Positions 14,295 to 21,592 of a stretch of 23,200 nucleotides of DNA are shown here, one piece after another. Each line of letters begins with the position of its first letter. The stretch's first letter is position 1. The notes below the pieces were generated by a model that ran no database searches, had not been told where the DNA came from, and worked only from the letters and a program-made list of their open reading frames with translations. The position numbers and the translations under genes are program-made. Source of the stretch: JBBCJM01 sp037190175 (GTDB lineage: Bacteria; Pseudomonadota; Alphaproteobacteria; Rhodobacterales; Rhodobacteraceae); the NCBI GenBank assembly GCA_037190175.1, contig JBBCJM010000105.1, positions 1-23,200 on the forward strand. The letters run 5' to 3'.

Positions 14295-15977
14295 TCACCG
14301 CGACAGATGGACGTCCAGCACCGTGCTGCGGCCGGACCGGACGGCGGCGACCGCGGCCGCTACGGTCGGCTCGAGTTCGGCAGAGCTTCGGATGGTCAGG
14401 CCCAGGCAGCCGCATCCCTCGGCGACCCGGGCGATATCGGGCTGGCCCGACAGGTCGACGCCGGGAAAGCGGTTGCGGCGCACCGCATGGCCATCGGGAT
14501 AGAAGCGGAGGTGGTTGTTCTTCATCGACAGGTACTGGCCGTTGTTGAAGACCACGGTCAGGATCGCCAGCCCCTCGCGCACCGAGGCCATCAGCGCGGG
14601 CAGCACGGGGTTGTAGAGGAAACCGCCATCCCCCACCGCCACCACGACCATATCCCCCGGCACCGCCAGCTTGGCGCCCAGCCCGATGCCCATCCCCTGC
14701 CCGAGACCGCCGGCCACGAAGGTGTAGCTGCCCGGCCCCAGATGCTGCCGGACGATGGAGGCATGAGTAATTGTCTCGTCGAAGACATGCGTCCCCGCCG
14801 GCAGCACGTCGCGCAGGGCAAGCACCAGCGCCAGCGGGTCGACGGGCCCCTGCGACGCCCGGGCGGCAGCCTCGCGCCGGTCGCGGGCGGCGATCTCTTC
14901 GGCGCGCAGCGCGGCGATCAGGCCGGCGCGCCGGCGCGCTTCCTCGCCCGGAACCGCGGCGAGGTCGGCCGCGCGGTGCAGGTTGGCGGCCACGTCGCCG
15001 ATCACGTGGCGCGCGGCGCGCAGCACCTGATAGACCATCTGCACCCGCTGCGGCACCTCGTCGATCACGATCACCCGCGCCCCGTCGAAGCCGCGCGACG
15101 GCGGATACCAGGGCGCCCGGGCCCGGACCAGCAGCACCAGATCCACCCCGCCCGGAAACGCGCGCGGGTCGCCGCGCAGCAGGAACGGATGGTCGGGGTC
15201 GAGGTTCAGGCAGGTGGCCGAGGCGCCCTCGTAGACCGGAATGCAGAACGCCTCGGCGAAACGGCCCAGCGCGGCGGCGCCGTCGGGATGCCGGCCGGCG
15301 GATTCGGTGATGATGGCGGGGCTGCGCGCCGCCTCGATCTCGGACACCAGCGCGGCGATGTCCTGCGCCGGGGCGACCGCCCGCGCCGGCTGCGGAACGG
15401 GCAGGTGCGTGGGCGGCGGCGCGGGCGCCAGCAGCACCTCGACCGGACAGTTCAGGTAGACCGGGCCCGGCGGCACCGCCTGCGCGATCTCGCCCGCGCG
15501 CTTGACGAATTCGTAGAGCGTTTCCACCCCCGGCACCTGGCAGGCCCATTTGGTGAAGGGTGCGGCGATGGCCTGCGGCCCGCCGACGAAGGACAGGTTG
15601 CGGTGCCATTGCCGCCCCGGATCGACCCCCTCGCGCTCGCCATAGCTGTTCGACTCCGACGACAGGACGATCATCGGCACATCGGCCAGCCAGCCGCCGT
15701 GCACCGCCATGCTGCCCTGCATCAGCCCCGCCGCGGAATGCAGCAGCACGGCCTGCATCCGGCCGGTCATCCGGTAATGGCCGATGGCCATGCCCACCGC
15801 GACCGTCTCGTGCATAAGGTCGAGATAGCGCGGCCCCGCGGTGCCGGTCGCCTCCTGCCGGGCCATCGCCTCCCACAGCGGCGCCCATTCCGAGCCCGGC
15901 GAGCAGAAGATGCAGTCGACGCCCAGGTCGCGGAACGCCTGCAGGATCAGTTCGCCGCCGTCGGGTTCGGATGCCAT
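14295..15977 (-). CDS. ThDP-dependent decarboxylase/lyase-like enzyme
   Basis: A complete 560-residue thiamine-diphosphate enzyme of the acetolactate synthase/benzoylformate decarboxylase superfamily. The catalytic glutamate is E57 (LDLMHETVAVGM), the central domain spans about residues 200-345, and the cofactor motif is G449-D450-G451 followed by N478-N479 (VFNNGQYLSM). The N-terminal CSPGSEWAPLWEAM is unusual compared with true acetolactate synthases, and no regulatory subunit gene is near, so biosynthetic branched-chain synthesis is unlikely. It probably decarboxylates or ligates a 2-oxo acid in the catabolic pathway. It is the last gene of the FAH-lhgO-ALDH operon, ten bases after the ALDH stop; its ATG at 15977 is the first sensible start. 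The aldehyde it could form would suit the neighbouring dehydrogenase. Confidence 0.92.
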   Translation of the reverse strand: MASEPDGGELILQAFRDLGVDCIFCSPGSEWAPLWEAMARQEATGTAGPRYLDLMHETVAVGMAIGHYRMTGRMQAVLLHSAAGLMQGSMAVHGGWLADVPMIVLSSESNSYGEREGVDPGRQWHRNLSFVGGPQAIAAPFTKWACQVPGVETLYEFVKRAGEIAQAVPPGPVYLNCPVEVLLAPAPPPTHLPVPQPARAVAPAQDIAALVSEIEAARSPAIITESAGRHPDGAAALGRFAEAFCIPVYEGASATCLNLDPDHPFLLRGDPRAFPGGVDLVLLVRARAPWYPPSRGFDGARVIVIDEVPQRVQMVYQVLRAARHVIGDVAANLHRAADLAAVPGEEARRRAGLIAALRAEEIAARDRREAAARASQGPVDPLALVLALRDVLPAGTHVFDETITHASIVRQHLGPGSYTFVAGGLGQGMGIGLGAKLAVPGDMVVVAVGDGGFLYNPVLPALMASVREGLAILTVVFNNGQYLSMKNNHLRFYPDGHAVRRNRFPGVDLSGQPDIARVAEGCGCLGLTIRSSAELEPTVAAAVAAVRSGRSTVLDVHLSR

Positions 15978-15987
15978 CCTGCCCCCC

Positions 15988-17445
15988 TCAGACCAGCCTG
16001 TGCGAGACCCGCTTGGTCACGAGATAGGAGTCGAGCGCCATCGACCCGCCCTCGCGCCCGTAGCCGCTTTCCTTCACCCCGCCGGTCGGCGCCTCGTGCA
16101 CCGAGCCGCCGGTGTGGTTGATCGACAGCATCCCCGCCTCCAGCCCGCGCCAGAGCCGGTCGGCGGTACGCGAATCCCGGGTGAAGCCATAGGCGGCAAG
16201 CCCGTAGGGCAGCGCATTGGCGCGGGCGATGGCTTCATCCAGGTCGGCGAACGGGGCGATGGGGGCGACGGGGCCGAAGGGCTCCTCCACCATCATCCGC
16301 GCGTCCTCGGGCACCTCGACCAGCACGGTCGGGGCGAAGAAATGGCCGGGGCCGTCGATCCGCTCGCCGCCGCACAGGACCCGCGCCCCGCGCGCGACCG
16401 CATCGGCGATCATCTCCTCCACCGCGGCCAGCCGGCGGGCGTTGGCCAGCGGCCCGACCTGGCTGTCGGCGTCCAGCCCGTTGCCCAGGCGCAGCGCCTG
16501 CGCGGTCTCGACAAAGGCGGCCACGAAGGGGTCGAAGATCGCTTCATGCACCATGATCCGGCTGGGGGCGGTGCAGACCTGCCCGGCATTGGTGAACTTG
16601 CTTTTCGCGATGGTGCGGGCGGCAAGGGCCGGATCGAAGTCGGCGGCGACGATCACCGGCGCATGGCCGCCCAGCTCCAGCAGACAGGGCTTCACCCCCT
16701 CGGCCGCCTGCCGCGCGATCAGCTTGCCCACCGGGACCGAGCCGGTGAAGGTCGCCATGCGGATCGCCGGGTGGGCGATCAGATGGGCCGAGATCGCGGC
16801 CGGCTCGCCGAAGACCAGGTTCACCACCCCGTCCGGCAGCCCGGCCGCATGCAGGCATTCGACCAGCGCCATGGCGGTGGCGGGGGTTTCCTCCGACGCC
16901 TTCAGCACGATGGAACAGCCGCTGGCCAGCGCCGCCGCCAGCTTGCGCATCGGCGATCCGGCCGGAAAGTTCCAAGGGCTGAAGGCCGCGACCGGCCCGA
17001 TGGGCTCGCGCACGGTGAAGAGGTGGAAATCGGCCTCGTAGGGGATGACCTGCCCATAGGCGCGCTGCGCCTCGGCCACGTCGCGGCGCAGGCGGTCGGC
17101 CGCGCTCTGCACCTCGGACCTGGCCTGCGCAAAGGGCTTGCCCTGTTCGCGGGTCATGTTGACCGCGATCTCCTCGGCCCGGTCCAGGATCAAGGCGCGC
17201 GCCTTCTCCAGCACGCGGCCCCGGGCGGAAACCGGCGTCCGGCTCCACGCCCGGAATCCCTCGGCCGCGGCTGCGGCGGCGGTGTCGAGATCCGCCGGGC
17301 TCGCGTGGGGAACCATGCCCAGCACCTCTCCGGTCGCGGGGTTCTCGATTTCGGTCGTGGCGGTGCCGGTGCCGCGGGTCCATCGCCCGCCGATCAGCAG
17401 GCGGATTTCGGGATAGGCGTGGCGATCTGCATTGAACTCGGACAT
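15988..17445 (-). CDS. NAD(P)-dependent aldehyde dehydrogenase, succinate-semialdehyde dehydrogenase type
   Basis: A 485-residue ALDH-superfamily enzyme of normal length. Catalytic residues are visible: oxyanion N159 (AFSPWNFPAGSP), cofactor-binding K182 (IVLKASEETP), general base E257 (LLELGGHAP) and nucleophile C291 (GQVCTAPSR). The sequence style, including the C-terminal GGVKESGYGREGG, matches GabD-like semialdehyde dehydrogenases, a group that includes 2-oxoglutarate semialdehyde dehydrogenases of pentose-acid pathways. The start at 17445 (MSEFNADRH) fits the family; an ATG at 17460 would overlap the lhgO stop as ATGA and add five residues. Its neighbours, an L-2-hydroxyglutarate oxidase and a FAH-family enzyme, make 2-oxoglutarate (or succinate) semialdehyde a reasonable substrate. 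Confidence 0.92.
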   Translation of the reverse strand: MSEFNADRHAYPEIRLLIGGRWTRGTGTATTEIENPATGEVLGMVPHASPADLDTAAAAAAEGFRAWSRTPVSARGRVLEKARALILDRAEEIAVNMTREQGKPFAQARSEVQSAADRLRRDVAEAQRAYGQVIPYEADFHLFTVREPIGPVAAFSPWNFPAGSPMRKLAAALASGCSIVLKASEETPATAMALVECLHAAGLPDGVVNLVFGEPAAISAHLIAHPAIRMATFTGSVPVGKLIARQAAEGVKPCLLELGGHAPVIVAADFDPALAARTIAKSKFTNAGQVCTAPSRIMVHEAIFDPFVAAFVETAQALRLGNGLDADSQVGPLANARRLAAVEEMIADAVARGARVLCGGERIDGPGHFFAPTVLVEVPEDARMMVEEPFGPVAPIAPFADLDEAIARANALPYGLAAYGFTRDSRTADRLWRGLEAGMLSINHTGGSVHEAPTGGVKESGYGREGGSMALDSYLVTKRVSHRLV

Positions 17446-17456
17446 CGGCTCCCGCC

Positions 17457-18665
17457 TCATGCTGCTGCGCGGCCTTCGACCAGCCGCTCCATGATGATAT
17501 CGGCGATCGGCATGGCCGAGGTCGCCGCCGGCGACGGGGCGTTGCAGACGTGCAGCATCCGTTCCGTGGCCTCGAAGATGAAGTCCTGCGCCAGCGTGCC
17601 GTCCCGCATCACCGCCTGCGCCCGGATCCCGCAGGTCATCGGCCGCAGGTCCGCCAGCTCCAGCGAGGGGCAGTATTTCCGGCAGGCCCGCAGGTAGCGC
17701 GATTTCGACAGCGAATTGGCCATCTCGCCCAGCCCGTGGCGCAGGTTCCCGGCCATGGCCCGCCAGAAGCCGGGAAAGGCAAGGTTGGTCATCACGTCGC
17801 GCAGCGAGACGGAGCCCTTCGCATAGCCCTCGCGGGCAAGGCCCAGCACGGCGTTCGGCCCCACGGTCATCCGGCCGTCGATCAGCGGCGTCAGGTGGAT
17901 GCCCAGGAACGGCAGGTCGGGATCGGGAACGGGATAGATCATCGCCTGCGCGATGCCGGCCCTGCGCGGGTCGAGTTGCCAGTATTCGCCGCGGAACGGC
18001 ACGATGCGGAACCCCACCTCCAGCCCCGCCAGCCGCGCCACCCGGTCGGATTGCAGGCCGGCGCAGGCGACCAGCCGGCCGGCCTCGAAACGCGCACCGC
18101 CGGCGCCGATCTGCACCCCGGCCCCGGTCTCGGCGATATGGTCGGGGGCGGTGCCCAGGCGGATCGTGCCGCCGGCCTCGGTGAATTCGGCCGCCATCCG
18201 CGCCATCACCTGCCGGTAGTCGACGATGGCCGCGGCCGGCACGAACAGCGCCGCCGCGCCGGTGATCGCCGGTTCGCGCCGCGCGATCCCGGCGCGGTCC
18301 AGCGGCTCGACGGCGATGCCGTTCTCGGCGGCGCGGGTTTCCAATGCGGCCAGGCGCTCCTCCTCCAGCGCCGAGGTCGCCACGATCAGCTTGCCGCGTT
18401 CCTCGAACGGGATGCCGTGGTCGCGGCAGAAGGCCTTGGTGCGGCCTTCGCCCTCGCGGCACAGCCGCGCCTTGAGGCTGCCGGGCTTGTAGTAGATGCC
18501 GGAATGGATGACGCCGCTGTTGTGCCCGGTCTGGTGCAGGCCGATCCGCGCCTCCTTCTCCAGGAGCAGCAGCCGGGCGCCGGGAAAGCGCCGCGCCAGC
18601 GCGCGCGCGGTCGCCAGCCCCACGATGCCGCCGCCGATCACGCAATAGTCGAAACGCTCGGTCAC
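17457..18665 (-). CDS. lhgO: L-2-hydroxyglutarate oxidase (LhgO) family FAD enzyme
   Basis: A 402-residue FAD-dependent oxidoreductase of the DAO family. The N-terminal Rossmann motif is GGGIVG (11-16) with E36 for the FAD ribose. The stretch from H44 to C69, which includes HNSGVIHSGIYY, is diagnostic for LhgO, as are FRGEYWQL and the C-terminal NAPSPAATSAMPIA. LhgO oxidises L-2-hydroxyglutarate to 2-oxoglutarate and passes electrons to the membrane quinone pool. The start is a GTG at 18665 that overlaps the stop of the FAH gene as GTGA; the stop lies 11 bases before the ALDH ATG. The operon context suggests that a 2-hydroxy acid is formed in this pathway, or that the enzyme has a related L-2-hydroxy acid as substrate. 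Confidence 0.93.
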   Translation of the reverse strand: MTERFDYCVIGGGIVGLATARALARRFPGARLLLLEKEARIGLHQTGHNSGVIHSGIYYKPGSLKARLCREGEGRTKAFCRDHGIPFEERGKLIVATSALEEERLAALETRAAENGIAVEPLDRAGIARREPAITGAAALFVPAAAIVDYRQVMARMAAEFTEAGGTIRLGTAPDHIAETGAGVQIGAGGARFEAGRLVACAGLQSDRVARLAGLEVGFRIVPFRGEYWQLDPRRAGIAQAMIYPVPDPDLPFLGIHLTPLIDGRMTVGPNAVLGLAREGYAKGSVSLRDVMTNLAFPGFWRAMAGNLRHGLGEMANSLSKSRYLRACRKYCPSLELADLRPMTCGIRAQAVMRDGTLAQDFIFEATERMLHVCNAPSPAATSAMPIADIIMERLVEGRAAA

Positions 18666-19531
18666 CCTGCCGCTCCGTCGCCCGGCGGGGGGGCATCGTC
18701 GGCGACGATCACGTCCAGCCTGCCGATGCCCGATACGGACACGCTCACCCGGTCACCCGGAACCAGCCAGCGTTTCGGATTGCGATGCGCGCCGACCCCC
18801 GCGGGCGTTCCCGTGGCGATGACATCGCCGGGCTGGAGGCGGATGAAGGTCGAGACATAGGCGATGGTCTCCGGCAGGCCCACGATCATGTCCGAGGTCG
18901 GGGCGGACTGTACGGTCTCTCCGTTCAATTCCGTCACCAGGGTCAGCCCGTCCCACGGGCCGGTTTCGTCCAGCGTCGCCAGCCAGGGCCCCAGTGCCCC
19001 CGTCTGGGAAAAGTTCTTGCCGGCCGTCACGCTGTGCTTCTGGAAATCCCGCACGCTGCCGTCGAGGAAACAGGTCAGGCCGGCGACATGGCCCATGGCG
19101 TCTTCGGGCCGGATGTGGCGGCCGGGCCGGCCGATGACCGCCGCCAGTTCGCCCTCGTAGTCGAGCTCGCGGGAACAGGCGGGGCGCAGGATGGCGCCGC
19201 CGGGCGCGGCCAGCGAGGAATTGGCCCGCAGGAAGACCCGCGGGTATTCCGGCGTCTCCTTCCCGGATTCGCGGCTGTGGGCGCCGTAGTTGTGGCCCAG
19301 GCACAGCACATGGGCGGCATCGGGGATCACCGGCAGCAGCGCGATGTCGGCGAACGGCACCCGCGCTTCCGCCCGCGCCGCGGCCTCGGCCAGCCCGGCC
19401 GCTCCATGCCGGGCCAGCCCGGCGCGCAGCGTGGCGCAATCCGCGGCGAAGGCCGAGGCGGGGATCACGCCGGCGTCCGTCGCCGCCCCCCAGGATGGCC
19501 CGTTCCGGCCTTCATAGCTGACAAACCGCAT
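18662..19531 (-). CDS. Fumarylacetoacetate hydrolase (FAH) family protein
   Basis: A 289-residue enzyme of the FAH superfamily. The core starts near LCLGHNYGAH (77-85) and holds the metal ligands E126 and E128 (DYEGELAAVIG) and D157 (FLDGSVRDFQ), then GKNF and the C-terminal signature DVIATGTPAGVG. Members cleave or dehydrate 2-oxo acids: fumarylacetoacetase, hydratases, acylpyruvases, 2-keto-3-deoxy sugar-acid dehydratases and 2,4-diketo-3-deoxyonate hydrolases. The ATG at 19531 (MRFVSYEGRNG) is chosen; the frame is open to 19792, but that extension is of low complexity and contains the P4 promoter. The gene opens the four-gene operon driven from P4 and is divergent from the LysR regulator. 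The specific reaction cannot be read from sequence. Confidence 0.92.
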   Translation of the reverse strand: MRFVSYEGRNGPSWGAATDAGVIPASAFAADCATLRAGLARHGAAGLAEAAARAEARVPFADIALLPVIPDAAHVLCLGHNYGAHSRESGKETPEYPRVFLRANSSLAAPGGAILRPACSRELDYEGELAAVIGRPGRHIRPEDAMGHVAGLTCFLDGSVRDFQKHSVTAGKNFSQTGALGPWLATLDETGPWDGLTLVTELNGETVQSAPTSDMIVGLPETIAYVSTFIRLQPGDVIATGTPAGVGAHRNPKRWLVPGDRVSVSVSGIGRLDVIVADDAPPPGDGAAG

Positions 19532-19561
19532 CCCGCATCCGCACCTGCTGCCCAGGGCTGC

Positions 19562-19627
19562 AAGTTCGGCCATCCCGGCCGGCATGGGCAACCGAGATTT
19601 TATCGCCCGTGCCGCAGCAAATCTCAT
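19562..19627 (-). promoter_or_regulatory. LysR-box promoter P4, upstream of the FAH-lhgO-ALDH-ThDP operon
   Basis: On the minus strand a degenerate box ATGAGATTTGCTGCG (19627-19613) keeps the left half ATGAG. Exactly 17 bp later comes TCGGTTG (19595-19589), giving -35 TTGCCC (19591-19586) and, after 17-18 bp, CGAACT or GAACTT (19568-19562) as -10. The predicted start is near 19556, about 25 bases before the FAH ATG. The box lacks the final A of T-N11-A, but its position is the same as in the other three promoters. I see nothing else in 19632-19740. Confidence 0.65.
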
Positions 19628-19750
19628 GCCTCCGCAACGGCCGGGCGAGCCGGACCCTTGCGATCGCGCCGGGGCCGGTCGCGGATTTTCTGCGGTCGCG
19701 CGGCAGGCGATGCTGCACCCGCGCGGGCGGGGCGCGCTTCCGGCACGCGC

Positions 19751-19792
19751 TTGCCAGAGGGCGGCGGAGGCTATAGGCTGAGGAAAACTCAT
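19751..19792 (+). promoter_or_regulatory. lysR promoter with an overlapping autoregulatory LysR box
   Basis: TTGCCA (19751-19756) with TAGGCT (19774-19779, 17-bp spacer) or TATAGG (19772-19777) forms a plausible promoter. The palindromic box TGAG-GAAAA-CTCA (19779-19791) lies directly behind it, over the predicted start near 19785. Unlike P1-P4, no TCGGTTG follows. This placement is expected for self-repression by the regulator, whose ATG is at 19810. Confidence 0.55.
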
Positions 19793-19809
19793 GCCGAAGA
19801 GCCGATACG

Positions 19810-20733
19810 ATGCGCCGCCCCGGTCATCTTCCGCCCCTCAATCCCCTCAAGGCATTCGAGGTCGCAGCGCGGCACCTGAGCTTTACCCAGGCCGCGGCCG
19901 AACTGGGGGTCACGCAGGGCGCGGTCAGCCGGCAGGTCAAGGTGCTCGAGGACTATCTGGGCATACCGCTGTTCGTGCGGGAGGCCAACGAGATCCGCCT
20001 CACGCCCGGGGCCAAGCAATATGCCAAGACCCTCACCGATGTCTTCCGCACCGTCACGCAGGCGACGGACCTGCTGGTCGACGTGGGCGGTCAGGTGGTG
20101 ATCACGCTGGAGACCTATCAGACCTTCATGACCCGGTGGCTGGTGCCCCGGCTGCCCGACTTCTACCGCAACCACCCCAATTACGAACTGCGCATCATCA
20201 CGGGAAATGCCCATGCCCGGATCACCGAACTGCAGATAGACTGTTCGGTCCGGTACGGCGACGGGCGGTGGGACCATGTGCAGAGCAGCCTGCTGTTCAA
20301 GGACCAGTGGGTCCCGATCTGCTCGCAGGCATTCCTCGAACGCCACTCGCACGACGGGCACCTGAGCCTCTTCTCGTCGGAGCACCTGCTGCACCATCAC
20401 AAGCGGCCGACGCTCTGGCAGGAATGGCTGAAACGGGCCAACCTCACGGTCCACGAGCCGCGCTACGACATGATCTACAACCACCACGCGGTGATCATGG
20501 AACTCGCCCAGCAGGGCGTCGGCGTGGCGCTGGAGCAATTGGCCTATGTCGCCCCGGCCCTGGCGAACGGCAATCTGGTGCAGCCGCATCCGCTGGTGAT
20601 GGACGGCCAGACGGGATATTACCTGACCTGGCCCAAATCGGCCGCGATCCGCGACAAGATCCGCCCGTTCCGCGACTGGCTGGTCGCGCAGGCCACCTCC
20701 TCGGCGACGGAAAGATCGCTCGAGCCGACCTGA
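19810..20733 (+). CDS. LysR-type transcriptional regulator, GcvA-like; probable master regulator of the island
   Basis: A 307-residue LysR-type regulator. Residues about 8-65 form the winged helix-turn-helix with the GcvA-like pattern PPLNPLKAFEVAARHLSFTQ and then GVTQGAVSRQVKVLEDYLG; the rest is the effector-binding domain (ITLETYQTFMTRWLVPRLPDF; CSVRYGDGRWDH). It is divergent from the FAH operon, the classic arrangement for LysR regulators and their targets. A palindromic T-N11-A box lies over its predicted transcription start, and the same box occurs near -64 in four catabolic promoters of the window (P1-P4), so it is the best candidate to activate all four and repress itself. The ATG at 19810 has only a weak upstream GAAGAG. 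The inducer is unknown, probably the pathway substrate or an intermediate. Confidence 0.93.
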   Translation: MRRPGHLPPLNPLKAFEVAARHLSFTQAAAELGVTQGAVSRQVKVLEDYLGIPLFVREANEIRLTPGAKQYAKTLTDVFRTVTQATDLLVDVGGQVVITLETYQTFMTRWLVPRLPDFYRNHPNYELRIITGNAHARITELQIDCSVRYGDGRWDHVQSSLLFKDQWVPICSQAFLERHSHDGHLSLFSSEHLLHHHKRPTLWQEWLKRANLTVHEPRYDMIYNHHAVIMELAQQGVGVALEQLAYVAPALANGNLVQPHPLVMDGQTGYYLTWPKSAAIRDKIRPFRDWLVAQATSSATERSLEPT

Positions 20734-20739
20734 AGCGGG

Positions 20740-20754
20740 GCCGGCTTTCCCGGC
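20740..20754. terminator. Short hairpin between convergent lysR and glycosyltransferase genes
   Basis: GCCGG (20740-20744) pairs with CCGGC (20750-20754) around CTTTC in the 34 bp between the two stop codons. The stem is only five base pairs and no T tract follows, so a bidirectional terminator role is a weak guess. Confidence 0.25.
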
Positions 20755-20767
20755 AGGGCGGCCGGGC

Positions 20768-21592
20768 CTACCGCCCCCGCACGAAATCCCCGCCCCCGCG
20801 CCGCCGCCGCACGGCCAGCGAGACCAGCGCATAGACCGCAAAGCCCAGCGGGGCCGCCAGGACCAGGCGCGCGAGCCCGCCGGGGGTCAGGCGCTCCTTG
20901 CCCTCGCGCTTCATCAGCCCGGGGTAGAGCCGCGCGATCTCGGCCACGCCGGCGTCCTGCCGCCGGCGCACCCGCACCAGCGCCCGCCAGCCCTCGACCA
21001 TCGGCCATTCGTAGGTGGCGGGGCATTCCACCCGCTCCTCGGGGGCGAATTGCAGCCGCACGAAGGTGTCGTCCGAGATGACGGGCGGGAACTCGCCCCA
21101 GCGCGCCCGGCCGCGGGGGTTCACCGCATAGAGGCCGAAGCCCGGGGCGGGGCCCGAGGCGAAGGGCAGCCGCGTCCAGAACCGGGCATAGGCGCGGGTG
21201 ACCGGGCTGCCCGCGCGCGCCACCACCGGGCGGCCGGTGGCATAGCGCGCCGCGGGTTCGGCCAGCGCCAGCGCCAGCTGCGCCATCAGCGGCGGCGAGA
21301 CCCGCACGTCGGCGTCGAGATAGGCGCGCAGGTCGCCCAGCGCCGCGGCATCGCCGGCATTCAGCGCCCCGGGCTTGGAGCCCTGCACCAGCTCCACCAC
21401 GGTCAGCCGCCAGCCCGCGGCCTCGGCCTGCGCGTTCATCGCCCGGGCGCGGAAGGCGGTATCGTCGCGGCAGCCGTTGGCCACCACGATGGCCTCGGCC
21501 CCGCCCGGCACCGGCTCCGAGGCGAAGAGCGCGGCAAGGCAGGGGCCGATCTGGGCCTCCTCGTTCGAGGCGGGGATGATCACGCTCAGCAC
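20768..21592 (-). CDS. Family 2 glycosyltransferase
   Basis: A 274-residue GT-A fold glycosyltransferase. It starts with the family pattern VLSVIIPASNEEAQIGPCL, continues with EAIVVANGCRDDT and GSKPGALNAGDAAA, and carries the DxD metal/nucleotide-sugar motif in YLDADVRVS. Farther on, SDDTFVRLQFAPEE and RRRQDAGVAE stand where processive-type GT2 enzymes have their ED and QxxRW-like elements. The C-terminus has one hydrophobic segment (LARLVLAAPLGFAVYALVSL), suggesting membrane association. The GTG at 21592 is preferred; it overlaps the stop of the upstream gene by seven bases. A second GTG at 21601 would add three residues. It probably transfers sugar to a surface polysaccharide or lipid with its upstream neighbour; donor and acceptor are unknown. 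Confidence 0.85.
   Translation of the reverse strand: MLSVIIPASNEEAQIGPCLAALFASEPVPGGAEAIVVANGCRDDTAFRARAMNAQAEAAGWRLTVVELVQGSKPGALNAGDAAALGDLRAYLDADVRVSPPLMAQLALALAEPAARYATGRPVVARAGSPVTRAYARFWTRLPFASGPAPGFGLYAVNPRGRARWGEFPPVISDDTFVRLQFAPEERVECPATYEWPMVEGWRALVRVRRRQDAGVAEIARLYPGLMKREGKERLTPGGLARLVLAAPLGFAVYALVSLAVRRRRGGGDFVRGR

Noticed and set aside
14253..17697. Long plus-strand frames opposite the ThDP and ALDH genes
   Set aside because: The catalytic motifs of the ThDP and ALDH enzymes are intact on the minus strand; the opposite frames have no domain or start signals.
19532..19792. N-terminal extension of the FAH-family protein by 87 codons
   Set aside because: The extension has no homology-like pattern, contains the P4 promoter elements, and family members start at MRFVSYEG.
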